Shown in pieces: positions 21,076-29,752 of a stretch of 64,000 bases of DNA. This stretch comes from Inquilinus sp. Marseille-Q2685 (GTDB lineage Bacteria > Pseudomonadota > Alphaproteobacteria > DSM-16000 > Inquilinaceae): assembly GCF_916619195.1 (NCBI RefSeq), contig NZ_CAKAKL010000010.1, positions 111,619-175,618 of the forward strand, in the 5' to 3' direction. The position numbers were made by a program, and so were the translations under genes. Position 1 is the first letter of the stretch, and the number at the start of each line of letters is the position of its first letter. Below the pieces are notes generated by a model, which made no database searches, had not been told where the DNA came from, and saw only the letters and a program-made list of their open reading frames with translations.

Positions 21076-22197
21076 ATGACGCGGCTGCAGCTGATCGCAG
21101 ACGACCTGACCGGCGCGCTCGACACGGCGGCGCCGTTCGCCGGCGCGGCCGGACCGATTCCGGTCTACTGGACGGACGCGCCGCACGTCTCGCCGGCGGC
21201 CGGCATCGCCCTCGACAGCGGCACGCGGGAGGCCGGGCGGGACGAGGCGCGGATCATCCTGGCAAGGCTGGTCGCCGGGCTGCCGAAGGCGCCGGACGCG
21301 ATCTTCTACGCCAAGCTGGACAGCCTGCTGCGCGGCCATGCCGGGGCGGAGATCGCCGCCTGGCTCCAGGTCCTGATGCCGGCCTATTGCATCATCGCGC
21401 CGGCCTTTCCTGCCCAGGGCCGCATCACCCGCCACGGCGTGCAGCTGGTGCGCAAGGCGGATGGCTGGTGGCCGGTCGGGGCCGACCTGGGCGCCGAGCT
21501 GCGGCACGAAGGGCTGGCGGTGCGGCATCGCCGCCCCGGCGATCCGGTGCCGCCGGGCATCAGCCTGTGGGACGCCGAGACCGAGGCCGACCTCGCCGCC
21601 ATCGCGGCGGCCGGCCGCGCCCTCGAGGCGCCGGTCCTGTGGTGCGGCAGCGGCGGACTGGCCGGCGCGCTGGCAGGGACTCTCCGCCGCCCTGCCGCTC
21701 TCCCCGTCGAACCGGCCGGCCCGGTGCTCGGGCTGTTCGGCACCGACCATCCCGCCACCGCGGCGCAGCTGGCCGCCTGCGGGCCGCTGGTCACCGTCCT
21801 GCCCCATGGCGGGAATGACGCCGCCGCCCGCCTGGCCAGGCAGCTGACCGACCGGGGCATCGCGCTGGCCACCGTGTCGCTGCCGGACGGGCTGGCGCGC
21901 GACGAGGCCGCCCGGCGCATCGGCGACGAGCTGGGGACCCTGGCCCGGCGGATCGACCCGCCCGGCACTCTGCTGGGCGCCGGCGGCGAGACCCTGCGGT
22001 CGCTGTGCGTGGCCTTGGAGGCCGAGCGGCTGGATCTCGATGGCCATCTCCTGCCCGGCGTGCCCCACTCGATCCTGCGCGGCGGGCGGTTCGACGGCGT
22101 CCGCGTCATCTCGAAATCGGGCGCGTTCGGCGACCCCGGGCTGCTGCGACGGCTGCTCGGCCTCGAACGGGCGGAGCTGCAAGGAGCGCACGCATGA
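21076..22197 (+). CDS. Four-carbon acid sugar kinase family protein (DUF1537)
   Basis: 373 residues from the ATG at 21076 preceded by GGGGGAGGG; the open frame extends upstream only through the operator region. The N-terminal domain has LQLIADDLTGALDTAAPFA and FYAKLDSLLRGHAGAEI, the acid-sugar binding motifs of this family. The C-terminal part holds VLWCGSGGLAGALAG, GAGGETLRSLC and SKSGAFGD, which form the ATP site. Known members (DtnK, LtnK, OtnK) phosphorylate D-threonate, L-threonate or erythronate at C4. At 373 residues it is shorter than the usual ~420. It is coupled by a 4-bp overlap to a PdxA-like dehydrogenase, the standard next enzyme of these pathways. Confidence 0.92.
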   Translation: MTRLQLIADDLTGALDTAAPFAGAAGPIPVYWTDAPHVSPAAGIALDSGTREAGRDEARIILARLVAGLPKAPDAIFYAKLDSLLRGHAGAEIAAWLQVLMPAYCIIAPAFPAQGRITRHGVQLVRKADGWWPVGADLGAELRHEGLAVRHRRPGDPVPPGISLWDAETEADLAAIAAAGRALEAPVLWCGSGGLAGALAGTLRRPAALPVEPAGPVLGLFGTDHPATAAQLAACGPLVTVLPHGGNDAAARLARQLTDRGIALATVSLPDGLARDEAARRIGDELGTLARRIDPPGTLLGAGGETLRSLCVALEAERLDLDGHLLPGVPHSILRGGRFDGVRVISKSGAFGDPGLLRRLLGLERAELQGAHA

Positions 22198-23222
22198 CAC
22201 CTCATCTCGCCATCACCATGGGGGATCCGGCCGGCGTCGGCCCCGAGATCATCGTCAAGGCCTGCGCGCGGCTGCAGGACAGGCTGGCGGCCGGGGAGCT
22301 GCGCCTGCTGGTGATCGGCAGCCGGGTGTCGCTGGAGGCGGCACGGACGGCGCTGGGCAGCGAGCTGGAGTTCCCCGAGGTGCGGGAGGGCGACGCGTCC
22401 TGGCCGGCGCTGGCCTGCCTGCAGGCCGGGCCGGAGGGCGAGCCGATCCGCCCGGGCGTGCTGTCGGCGGATGGCGGGCGCTTCGCCTATCTGGCGGTGG
22501 AACGGGCGGTGCGGCTGGCCCAGGCCGGGCGCATCCAGGGCATGGTCACCGGACCGCTGAACAAGGAGGCGCTGAACAAGGCCGGCTACCATTTCGCCGG
22601 CCATACCGAGATGCTGGCCGAGCTGACCGGGGTCCGCGGCTCGGTGATGATGCTGGCGCACGGCAACATGCGCGTCAGCCACGTCACCACCCATATCGCG
22701 CTGCAGGACGTGCCGGCCCGGCTGACGCCGGAGCGGCTGCGCACCGTCATCGACCTGACCGACCGGGCGCTGGCCGGGCTGAGGCTGCCGCGCCGCCGCA
22801 TCGCGGTCGCCGCCCTGAATCCGCATGCCGGGGAGGGCGGGCTGTTCGGCCGGCAGGACATCGACATCAGCGAGCCGGTGATCGCCCGCTGCGTGGCCGA
22901 CGGGCTGGACGTGGTCGGCCCGGTGCCGGGCGACACCGTCTTCGTCAAGCTGCGCGCCGGCCAGTACGACGCGGTGGTCGCGATGTATCACGACCAGGGC
23001 CACATCCCGGTGAAGCTGCTGGGCTTCAACGTCAATCCGGAGACCGGGACCTGGGACGCGCTCAGCGGCGTCAACATCACGCTGGGCCTGCCGATCATCC
23101 GCACCTCGGTCGACCACGGCACCGCCTTCGACATCGCCGGCAAGGGCATCGCCAACGAGCTGAGCCTGATCGAGGCGATCGAATATGCCGAGGCGCTGGC
23201 CGCCGCCGGCGCCGCAGCCTGA
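22194..23222 (+). CDS. PdxA-family dehydrogenase (acid-sugar type PdxA2)
   Basis: 342 residues, in ATGA overlap with the kinase. Motifs of 4-hydroxythreonine-4-phosphate dehydrogenase are intact: LAITMGDPAGVGPEIIVKA, VTGPLNKEALNKAGYHFAGH (substrate Lys and metal His), and MYHDQGHIPVKLLGF with the second metal His. Because it sits in an operon with a DUF1537 kinase, it is most likely the PdxA2 paralogue that oxidises the 4-phosphorylated four-carbon acid, whose product decarboxylates to dihydroxyacetone phosphate, rather than the vitamin B6 enzyme. Paralogue identity is inferred from context. Confidence 0.9.
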   Translation: MTPHLAITMGDPAGVGPEIIVKACARLQDRLAAGELRLLVIGSRVSLEAARTALGSELEFPEVREGDASWPALACLQAGPEGEPIRPGVLSADGGRFAYLAVERAVRLAQAGRIQGMVTGPLNKEALNKAGYHFAGHTEMLAELTGVRGSVMMLAHGNMRVSHVTTHIALQDVPARLTPERLRTVIDLTDRALAGLRLPRRRIAVAALNPHAGEGGLFGRQDIDISEPVIARCVADGLDVVGPVPGDTVFVKLRAGQYDAVVAMYHDQGHIPVKLLGFNVNPETGTWDALSGVNITLGLPIIRTSVDHGTAFDIAGKGIANELSLIEAIEYAEALAAAGAAA

Positions 23223-23233
23223 CGGACCCCGCC

Positions 23234-24388
23234 ATGACCACCGACGACATGACCGCCGGCGACCCGACCCGCCCGATCGACCTGACCCGTCCGCGCCGCG
23301 TCGAGTTTGGCTCGGGCACCGCCCCGGCCGCGGGCCGCTGGATCCGGGAGAACGGCTTCGCCCGCGTGCTGGTGGTGGCCGACGCCTTCAACGCCGCCCG
23401 GGTCGACCTGCTGGGCCTCGCCGGCGCGGCCGTGACGGTGTTCGCCGAGATCAAGCCGGAGCCCGACCTGCCGAATCTGGAGGCGCTGCTGGCCGTGGCC
23501 GAACGGGCCGAGGCCCAGGTGGTGGTCGGTTTCGGCGGCGGCAGCGCCATGGACATGGCCAAGCTGGCCGCGGTGCTGCCCGGCAGCGGCCAGTCCCTCG
23601 CCGATGTCGCCGGCGTCGAGAAGGTGGCGGGCAAGCGCGCGGCCCTGGTCCAGGTGCCGACCACCGCCGGCACCGGCAGCGAGGCCGGGACCCGCGCCCT
23701 CGTCACCGACCCGGTCACGCGCAGCAAGCTGGCGGTGCAGAGCCGGCACATGCTGGCCGACCTCGCCGTCATCGACCCGGACCTGACGCTCAGCGTCCCG
23801 CCCGCGGTCACCGCCGCCACCGGCGTCGACGCCCTGGCCCATTGCGTCGAGGCCTATACCAACCGCAAGGCGCATCCGGCGATCGACCTCTACGCCCTGG
23901 AAGGCGCCCGGCTGGTCGGCCGCTGGCTGCCGCGGGCGATCGCGGATGGCGGCGACCGGGCGGCGCGCGCCGGCCTGGCCCTGGCCTCGTTCTACGGCGG
24001 CCTCTGCCTGGGCCCGGTCAACACCGCCGGCGGCCATGCCGTCGCCTATCCGCTGGGCACCCGGCACCATGTCGCGCATGGCGCGGCCAACGCCCTGGTC
24101 TTCCCGCATGTGCTGGCCTTCAACGCCCCGGCGGTGCCGCAGCGCACCGCCGCCGTGCTGGCCGCGCTGGGGCTCCGGGCCGCGACCGACCCCGGCGCCG
24201 TGTTCGACGCCGCCTATCGCTGGTGCGCCGGCCTCGGCTGCGAGATGCGGCTGTCGGCCTATGGCGTGCCGCAGGACGACCTGCCGCGTATGGCGGAGGA
24301 GGCGCATGCCATCCGCCGGCTGCTCGACAACAACCCGCGCGACCTGTCGCGCGACGACATCCTGGCGATCTACCGCGCGGCCTATTGA
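23234..24388 (+). CDS. Iron-containing alcohol dehydrogenase family protein
   Basis: 384 residues, 11 bp after pdxA2. Group III alcohol dehydrogenase features: VEFGSGTAPAAGRWIREN, nucleotide loop VVGFGGGSAMDMAKL, QVPTTAGTGSEAGTRALV, and the metal-binding helix region GVDALAHCVEAYTN followed by GHAVAYPLGTRHHVAHGAAN with several His ligands. These enzymes reduce aldehydes or ketones with NAD(P)H, or run the reverse reaction. In this operon it could interconvert the aldehyde released by the DHDPS-family aldolase or the primary hydroxyl of the acid sugar. The specific substrate is unknown. Confidence 0.92.
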   Translation: MTTDDMTAGDPTRPIDLTRPRRVEFGSGTAPAAGRWIRENGFARVLVVADAFNAARVDLLGLAGAAVTVFAEIKPEPDLPNLEALLAVAERAEAQVVVGFGGGSAMDMAKLAAVLPGSGQSLADVAGVEKVAGKRAALVQVPTTAGTGSEAGTRALVTDPVTRSKLAVQSRHMLADLAVIDPDLTLSVPPAVTAATGVDALAHCVEAYTNRKAHPAIDLYALEGARLVGRWLPRAIADGGDRAARAGLALASFYGGLCLGPVNTAGGHAVAYPLGTRHHVAHGAANALVFPHVLAFNAPAVPQRTAAVLAALGLRAATDPGAVFDAAYRWCAGLGCEMRLSAYGVPQDDLPRMAEEAHAIRRLLDNNPRDLSRDDILAIYRAAY

Positions 24389-24415
24389 GCCGAGTACGCC
24401 AGACACGGAGGAAAC

Positions 24416-25312
24416 ATGATCACCGGTCCTTTCGTCGCCATCGTCACCCCGTTCGATGGGGACGAGGCCATCGACCATGCGGCGCTGCGCCGCCAGGTCG
24501 GACGCCAGGCCGCCGCCGGCAACGGCGTGTTCTGCGCCGGCACCAATGGCGAGTTCTACGCCTTGTCGGTCGAGGAGAAGGTGCGGCTGGCCGAGACCTG
24601 CGTCGAGGCCGCGGCCGGCCGGGTGCCGGTGCTGGCCCATATCGGCGAGATTGCCACCGGCCAGACCATCGCCCTCGGCCGGCAGGTCGAGCGGCTGGGC
24701 GTCAAGGCCGTCTCGGCGATCACGCCGTCCTTCATCGCCTGCTCGCAGGCGGAGCTGACCGACCACTACCGGCGCGTGGCCGATGCGCTGTCGGTGCCGC
24801 TGTACCTCTACAACATCCCGGCGCGCACCGGGAACACGCTGGAGCCGGACACCGTCCGGACGCTGGCCGACCATCCCAACATCATCGGCATCAAGGACAG
24901 CGCCGGGTCGCAGGAGAGCCTCGACGCGTTCCTGGCGATCGCCCGCGACCGTCCGGATTTCGACGTGCTGGTCGGGCCGGATTCCCTGGTGCTGCACGGG
25001 CTGCGCCATGGTGCGGCGGGCTGCATCTCTGGCCTCGGCAATGTCTGCCCGGTGACCCTCAACGGCATCCATGCCGCCTTCGTCCGCGGCGACCTGGCGG
25101 CGGCCGAGGCCCGCCAGGCCCGATTCAGCGCCCTGCGGCGGGAGTTGTACGCGCTAGGCTTCCCGCCGGCGATGGTCAAGCGCGCGCTGTGCCATGCGAT
25201 GCCGGAGGTCGGCCGCAGCCGCGGCCCGGTGCTGATCCCCGAGACGGCCGACCGCCGGATCGCCGAGATTTCTGCGGCCTATGTCGAGGCCGCGGGCCAG
25301 CCGGCGGAATGA
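24416..25312 (+). CDS. DHDPS-family (DapA-like) aldolase/synthase
   Basis: 298 residues with GGAGG upstream of the ATG. The class I aldolase framework is complete: AGTNGEF (residues 41-47, the keto-acid carboxylate loop), catalytic Tyr132 in YLYNIPARTG and Schiff-base Lys160 in IIGIKDSAGS. Divergence from lysine-pathway DapA and the operon context favour a keto-acid aldolase, lyase or dehydratase (for example 2-keto-3-deoxy-sugar-acid cleavage). It ends the kinase-pdxA2-ADH operon with no obvious terminator behind it. Confidence 0.9.
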   Translation: MITGPFVAIVTPFDGDEAIDHAALRRQVGRQAAAGNGVFCAGTNGEFYALSVEEKVRLAETCVEAAAGRVPVLAHIGEIATGQTIALGRQVERLGVKAVSAITPSFIACSQAELTDHYRRVADALSVPLYLYNIPARTGNTLEPDTVRTLADHPNIIGIKDSAGSQESLDAFLAIARDRPDFDVLVGPDSLVLHGLRHGAAGCISGLGNVCPVTLNGIHAAFVRGDLAAAEARQARFSALRRELYALGFPPAMVKRALCHAMPEVGRSRGPVLIPETADRRIAEISAAYVEAAGQPAE

Positions 25313-25380
25313 CGGTGCGCAACGTCCTGGCGCTGCCGAGGGGCGAGGAGGTGCATCCGCGCCACGTCGTCCGCATCTGA
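25309..25380 (+). CDS. Possible 23-residue ORF or gene remnant
   Basis: An ATG overlapping the aldolase stop (ATGA) opens a short frame encoding MTVRNVLALPRGEEVHPRHV plus three residues before a TGA at 25378-25380. The coupling geometry is like that of real operon genes and codon use matches the neighbours. No family is recognised. It may be the truncated start of a lost downstream gene or a chance frame. Confidence 0.2.
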   Translation: MTVRNVLALPRGEEVHPRHVVRI

Positions 25381-25394
25381 GCGGTCGCCCCCGA

Positions 25395-26282
25395 TCAGCC
25401 CAGGTAGCGCTTGAACCACGCGATCGTCCGGTCCCAGGCCAGCTTGGCGGCGGCCTCGTCGTAGCGGGGCGTGGAGTCGTTGTGGAAGCCGTGATTGGTG
25501 CCGGGATAGATGTAGGCCTCGTAGGTCTTGCCCTGGGCCTTCAGGGCGGCCTCGTAGGCGGGCCAGCCGGCATTGATGCTGGCGTCGGTCTCGGCGTAGT
25601 GCAGCAGCAGCGGCGCCCTGATCCGCGCCACATCCTCCGGCTTCGCCTGCCGGCCGTAGAACGGCACGGCGGCGCCGAGCTCGGGATAGGCCACGGCCGC
25701 GGCGTTGGCGACGCCGCCGCCGTAGCAGAAGCCGGTGATGCCGACCTTGCCGGTGGTCAGCTCGCTCTTCATCAGGAATTCGACCGCAGCGAAGAAGTCG
25801 TTCATCAGCTTGGCGGGATCGACCTTCTGCTGCAGCTCGCGGCCCTTGTCGTCGTTGCCGGGATAGCCGCCGACCGAGGTGAGGCCGTCGGGGGCGAGCG
25901 CGACGAAGCCGGCCTTGGCCACGCGCCGCGCCACATCCTCGATATAGGGGTTGAGGCCGCGGTTCTCATGCACCACGACCACGCCCGCCACCCGGCCGGC
26001 GGCCTTGGCGGGACGGACCTGATAGGCACGGACCTCGCCGTTGCCGTCGGGCGACCGGTAGGTGATGTACTCGGCGACGATGTCCGGGTCGGTGAACGCG
26101 ACCTGTTGCGCCATCGCGTAGTTCGGGCTCAGCGACGCCAGGATGGCCGCCGCGCTCAGCCCGGCGACGGCGAATGTGCCGGCGCGGTCGAGGAACTCGC
26201 GCTTGGTGATCTTCCCATGGACGTAGAAGTCGTAGAGCTCGAGCAGCTCCGGCTGGAAGTCCTTGGCCGTGAGACGGGTCAT
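25395..26282 (-). CDS. Dienelactone hydrolase family protein, exported-type
   Basis: 295 residues from an ATG with GAAAGGGA upstream. Residues ~1-60 hold a conserved leader (LYDFYVHGKITKREFLDRA followed by a hydrophobic stretch ending NYAMAQQ) found in periplasmic dienelactone hydrolase homologues; the TKREFLDRA element resembles a degenerate Tat/Sec start. The alpha/beta hydrolase core has the nucleophile elbow GFCYGGG (Cys), the acid in YAETDASIN and the base in GTNHGFHND, a Cys-Asp-His triad. It lies convergent to the acid-sugar operon and 168 bp downstream of the end of mdcH; no operon partner is seen. Confidence 0.9.
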   Translation of the reverse strand: MTRLTAKDFQPELLELYDFYVHGKITKREFLDRAGTFAVAGLSAAAILASLSPNYAMAQQVAFTDPDIVAEYITYRSPDGNGEVRAYQVRPAKAAGRVAGVVVVHENRGLNPYIEDVARRVAKAGFVALAPDGLTSVGGYPGNDDKGRELQQKVDPAKLMNDFFAAVEFLMKSELTTGKVGITGFCYGGGVANAAAVAYPELGAAVPFYGRQAKPEDVARIRAPLLLHYAETDASINAGWPAYEAALKAQGKTYEAYIYPGTNHGFHNDSTPRYDEAAAKLAWDRTIAWFKRYLG

Positions 26283-26450
26283 GAAGCGCTTCCCTTTCCA
26301 GGCCGCCTCGAGTCCTGAAGCGGCGACACGAACCTCACGTTCGTCGCGGCCGGAACCGTCGGCGGAATCGTCGCGGCTGCGGCGGGACGACCGTCTCGCC
26401 ATCCGGCCCCCGCATTCTCTCATCTCGCCACATTTCGGGCTGACGGCGGC

Positions 26451-27380
26451 CTATGGCTCGCGGGCGCGGGCGGCCAGGGCCCGTGCGCCCGCCAGCGACA
26501 GGCCGTCCAGGGCGCGGCCGGTCAGCCCGGGGTGCTCCGAAGCGGCCAGCCGGGTCAGGACGTCGCCCGGAGGCATCTCCAGGAAGACGGTGGCGCCGTG
26601 CTCGGCCATCAGCGCGACGCTGTCGGACCAGCGCACCGGATGGGCCAGGTTGGTCGCCAGTTCCTCCCGCACCGCGTCGGCATCGCGCAGCATCCGGGCC
26701 CGGCGGTTGCCGATCATGGCGATGCGCGGCGCCGCGATCGGCACCGCCTCGGCCTCCGCCGTCAGCGTCGCCGCCGCCCGGTCCATGAGCGGCGCATGCG
26801 ACGGCACGGCGACGGCCAGGCGCTCCGCCCGCCGGGCGCCGGCCTGCCGTGCGGCCTCGATCGCCCGGTCCAGCGCCGCATCGGCGCCGCTCAGCACGAA
26901 CTCCGCCGGGCCGTTGAGATTGGCGAGGTACAACGGTGCGGCCGCGCCGTGGATCGCGCCGACGATCGCCTCGACCCGGCGCTGCGGCAGCCCGGTCACC
27001 GCGACCATGCCGTATCCGGCCGGGCAGGCCTGCTCCATCAGCCGCGCCCGGCGGTCGACCACGCGCAGCGCGTCGGCGAAACCGATGGCCCCGGCCGCCA
27101 CCGCGGCGGCGAAGGACCCGACCGACAGGCCCGCGACCATGGCGGGGACGACGCCTTCCGCCGCCAGGGCCCGCGCGACGGCGACGCCGGCGACGGTCAG
27201 GCCGATCTGCACCGCCACCGTCGATTGCAGGGCGGTCTCGCGATCCAGCTCCCGGACCTCCTGCCCGAGTGCGGCCCTGGCCTCGGCCAGCGTCGCCGCG
27301 ACGGCCGGATGGTCCGGCAGGCGGTGCAGGAAGCCGGGGCTCTGCGCGCCCTGGCCGGGGAACAGGAAGGCGAGGCTCAT
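26451..27380 (-). CDS. mdcH: Malonate decarboxylase epsilon subunit (malonyl transferase)
   Basis: 309 residues. A FabD-like acyltransferase: AFLFPGQGAQSPGFLHRLPD at the N-terminus, nucleophile elbow AGLSVGSFAAAVAAGAI (Ser) and SHAPLMDRAAATL containing the catalytic His. It loads malonyl from malonyl-CoA onto the decarboxylase carrier protein to prime the enzyme. The ATG at 27380 overlaps the mdcG stop by 4 bp. It is the last gene of the mdcABCDEGH operon, the usual complement for biotin-independent malonate decarboxylase. The C-terminus ends in an Ala/Arg-rich tail. Confidence 0.93.
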   Translation of the reverse strand: MSLAFLFPGQGAQSPGFLHRLPDHPAVAATLAEARAALGQEVRELDRETALQSTVAVQIGLTVAGVAVARALAAEGVVPAMVAGLSVGSFAAAVAAGAIGFADALRVVDRRARLMEQACPAGYGMVAVTGLPQRRVEAIVGAIHGAAAPLYLANLNGPAEFVLSGADAALDRAIEAARQAGARRAERLAVAVPSHAPLMDRAAATLTAEAEAVPIAAPRIAMIGNRRARMLRDADAVREELATNLAHPVRWSDSVALMAEHGATVFLEMPPGDVLTRLAASEHPGLTGRALDGLSLAGARALAARAREP

Positions 27381-28081
27381 GCGGGCTCGGCCCAGGGATC
27401 GCGGACCAGCCGCGGCCCGGTGAAGGTCTTGACCGCGACGGCGCCGCCTGCGGCGACCTCGGCCAGGCTGCAGGCGCCGAGCGGCGTCTCCACTGCGACG
27501 TCGACCCGGGCGGGCAGGGCCGCCAGCAGTGAGCGGGCCTCGGCGGGGCCGATCCGGCCCGGGGCGCGCAGGACGATGTCGAGATCGCTGTCCGGGGTCG
27601 CCGTCGGATGTCCGGTGGCGAGCTCGAAGCCGACGCTGCCGGCCAGGCCCCAGTCCGACCCGGCGAGCAGTGCGGCGACGGAGTCGAGCGCGGCCAGCGC
27701 CGGAATTTCGGCTTGGCGCGGATGCGCGTGCCAGGCCCGGGCGGCGGCCAACTCCTCCGGCGTGACGCACGCGACGACCGCGGCAGGCGGCAGCCAGGCG
27801 GCGCAGCGTTCGGCACGGCCGGATCCGCGGATGCCGACCGGCAGCAGGCCGTTGCACGCCATCGCCCGCCGCACCACTGCCCCGGGTACCGCCGCCAGCG
27901 ACGCCACCGTCCAGCCGGGCAGGTCCCGGGTCACCTCGAGGACGGCCGCAGAATCGACCCGCAGCAGGTCGTGGGGGCGGAATGGTCCGGCAAGCGGGGT
28001 AGCGCCTACCTTTTCCAAGTCCCCCCTCCCCTTGCGGGAGGGTAGGGGGGACTCGATTGTGGTTCCGCCCCGTTCTCTCAT
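27377..28081 (-). CDS. mdcG: Malonate decarboxylase holo-ACP synthase
   Basis: 234 residues from an ATG immediately after the mdcE stop. It transfers the phosphoribosyl-dephospho-CoA prosthetic group to MdcC. The body shows RPHDLLRVDSAAVLEV, LPVGIRGSGRAERCAAWL and the nucleotidyltransferase-like pocket ATPDSDLDIVLRAPG (Asp pair). The first ~30 residues (MRERGGTTIESPLPSRKGRG) are encoded mostly by a palindromic repeat (28018-28053) that also occurs in intergenic regions. No alternative ATG, GTG or TTG lies between the repeat and the conserved RPHDLL block, so the repeat appears to be translated. Confidence 0.88.
   Translation of the reverse strand: MRERGGTTIESPLPSRKGRGDLEKVGATPLAGPFRPHDLLRVDSAAVLEVTRDLPGWTVASLAAVPGAVVRRAMACNGLLPVGIRGSGRAERCAAWLPPAAVVACVTPEELAAARAWHAHPRQAEIPALAALDSVAALLAGSDWGLAGSVGFELATGHPTATPDSDLDIVLRAPGRIGPAEARSLLAALPARVDVAVETPLGACSLAEVAAGGAVAVKTFTGPRLVRDPWAEPA
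28018..28053. repeat. Short palindromic repeat within the mdcG 5' coding region
   Basis: Hairpin with arms AGTCCCCCC and GGGGGGACT around a CTCCCCTTGCGGGAG core. It shares its core with copies at 30885-30919, 31011-31050, 47681-47720 and inside 53690-53838. It is in frame with mdcG and codes for roughly ESPLPSRKGRGDL. Confidence 0.8.
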
Positions 28082-28082
28082 C

Positions 28083-28910
28083 TCACTCGGCGTCCCACTG
28101 CTCGGCCAGCCGCCGGCGCACCTCGATCGAGGCGGCGCGGCCGTGTTGCGCCGCCGGTGAGGCCAAGCGGGAGGAGAGGTCGCGGCGGCCCGAAGCGCGG
28201 ATATCAGCCACTGCCGCCACAAGCTCGGCCCGCACCCGCTCGACATCCGCAGCGCCCGGCGTGTCGGCCGCAACGCCCTCGATCAGCCGGTGCAGCAGGC
28301 CCAGCCCGGCATAGGCGCGGATGCCATAGGCCATCGGCGGGACCTGCTCGCCCAGCCGGTCGAGCTCCGCGACCGTGCGGCAGGTGACGCGCGCCGCGGC
28401 CTCCCGGCCCATCGCATGCACCAGCACGCCGTCATCGGCCAGCGCCAGGATCCGGTTGGCCTGGTAGCCATGCGCCAGGAAGGCGCCGGACATCGCCTTG
28501 CCGACCAGGAGCGCCACCACCGGATGCCCGGCCAGCCGGGCCGCGGCATAGGCGTCGGCGGCCGCGGCGCAGGCCAGGTGGATGCCCAGCATCTCCTCCT
28601 GCCGTCCATAGGCCTGGCTGGTGACGTCGACCAGAGCGATGACCGGGCGCCGAGGGCCCTCTCGATCGGCGTCGATGACCTCACGGACCGTCGCGGCCAG
28701 GCCCCAGCCTTCGTCCAGCCCGACCTCGCCGTGCCGGGCCCGCGGGAAGCGGTTGGCCGGATCGGGCACCACCGCGATGAAGCGCGCGGTCTCGCCGCCC
28801 AGCGGCGCATCGGCGGCCAGCACGGTTGAGGTGCCGTCGACGGCCGTCCCCGGCCCGGCCAGGGCCGAAAGCCAGGTCCGGCCCAGGCTGTCGGATGGGA
28901 TGCTGGTCAT
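28083..28910 (-). CDS. mdcE: Malonate decarboxylase gamma subunit
   Basis: 275 residues. A carboxyltransferase-fold subunit that, with MdcD, decarboxylates malonyl-S-MdcC to acetyl-S-MdcC. Family features include FIAVVPDPANRFPRARHGEV, GEVGLDEGWGLAATVREV, the oxyanion/helix region ALVDVTSQAYGRQEEMLGIH and LLVGKAMSGAFLAHGYQANR. The ATG at 28910 overlaps the mdcD stop by 4 bp (ATGA), so translation of the two is coupled. Length and spacing match the usual mdcE. Confidence 0.94.
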   Translation of the reverse strand: MTSIPSDSLGRTWLSALAGPGTAVDGTSTVLAADAPLGGETARFIAVVPDPANRFPRARHGEVGLDEGWGLAATVREVIDADREGPRRPVIALVDVTSQAYGRQEEMLGIHLACAAAADAYAAARLAGHPVVALLVGKAMSGAFLAHGYQANRILALADDGVLVHAMGREAAARVTCRTVAELDRLGEQVPPMAYGIRAYAGLGLLHRLIEGVAADTPGAADVERVRAELVAAVADIRASGRRDLSSRLASPAAQHGRAASIEVRRRLAEQWDAE

Positions 28911-29752
28911 GACACGCTCTCCTCGCCCCACAGGTCCCGCAGTTGTTGCGGCGTCGGCGGCGCGGCCGGGTCGATCGCCGCCAGTCGCGCCCGGTACAGA
29001 TCGACCGCCATGCTGCGATGCTGCCGCGGCGGCCCGGCGGCGAAGGCGGCGCGCACCGCGTCGGCGATCGCCCCGGCATCATCCGCGACCAGCGCGTCGA
29101 CGAAGCCGGCGGCCCGGCGCTGTTCGCCGCCGATCAGGCTCCAGATCAGAGTGCGGTCGGAGGAATCCAGCTCCTCGATCCCGGCCTCCTGCTCGATCAC
29201 CTCCGGCCCGTTCATGCCCAGCCGGGCCTGGCGGGTGACGATCAGCGTGCTGCACAGCGCCGCCGCCAGCGACATGCCGCCGAAGCAGCCGACCATGCCG
29301 GACACCACCCCGACCACCGGCACGTGCGGCCGCAGCGCCAGGATGGCGGCCTGGATCTCGGCGATGGCGGCGAGGCCCAGATTGGCCTCCTGCAGCCGCA
29401 CGCCGCCGGTCTCGAACAGGATCACCGGCCGGGTCGGGATGCCGCGCTCATGGTCGGCCAGGGTCCGTTCCAGCGCCCCGGCGATCTTGGCGCCGGCGAC
29501 CTCGCCCATGCTGCCGCCCTGATAGGCGCTCTCGATCGCGGCCACCACCGCCGGCCGGCCGTCGATGCGGCCGCGGGCCAGCACCACCCCGTCGTCGGAC
29601 TGGGTCGGGATGCCCTGCAGCGGCAGCCAGGGCGACACCAGCCGGTCGAAGGGCCCGAGGATCTCGCGGAAGCTGCCTTCGTCCAGCAGCGCGCGGGCGC
29701 GCTCGCGGGCGGTCCGCTCGATGAAGCTGTTGCGGTTCGCGATGGCGTTCAT
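28907..29752 (-). CDS. mdcD: Malonate decarboxylase beta subunit
   Basis: 281 residues, in 4-bp overlap with mdcC. A crotonase/carboxyltransferase-fold protein with SFIERTARERARALLDEGSF, the IPTQSDDGVVLARGRIDGR block, QGGSMGEVAGAKIAGALERT and GVVSGMVGCFGGMSLAAALC, whose glycine-rich loop forms the oxyanion hole. It works as the MdcD-MdcE complex on malonyl-MdcC, without biotin. The C-terminus PPTPQQLRDLWGE is also typical. Confidence 0.94.
   Translation of the reverse strand: MNAIANRNSFIERTARERARALLDEGSFREILGPFDRLVSPWLPLQGIPTQSDDGVVLARGRIDGRPAVVAAIESAYQGGSMGEVAGAKIAGALERTLADHERGIPTRPVILFETGGVRLQEANLGLAAIAEIQAAILALRPHVPVVGVVSGMVGCFGGMSLAAALCSTLIVTRQARLGMNGPEVIEQEAGIEELDSSDRTLIWSLIGGEQRRAAGFVDALVADDAGAIADAVRAAFAAGPPRQHRSMAVDLYRARLAAIDPAAPPTPQQLRDLWGEESVS

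Noticed and set aside
22194..23222. Assignment of the PdxA homologue to vitamin B6 synthesis
   Set aside because: The 4-bp overlap with a DUF1537 kinase points to the acid-sugar PdxA2 role; no other pdx gene is near.
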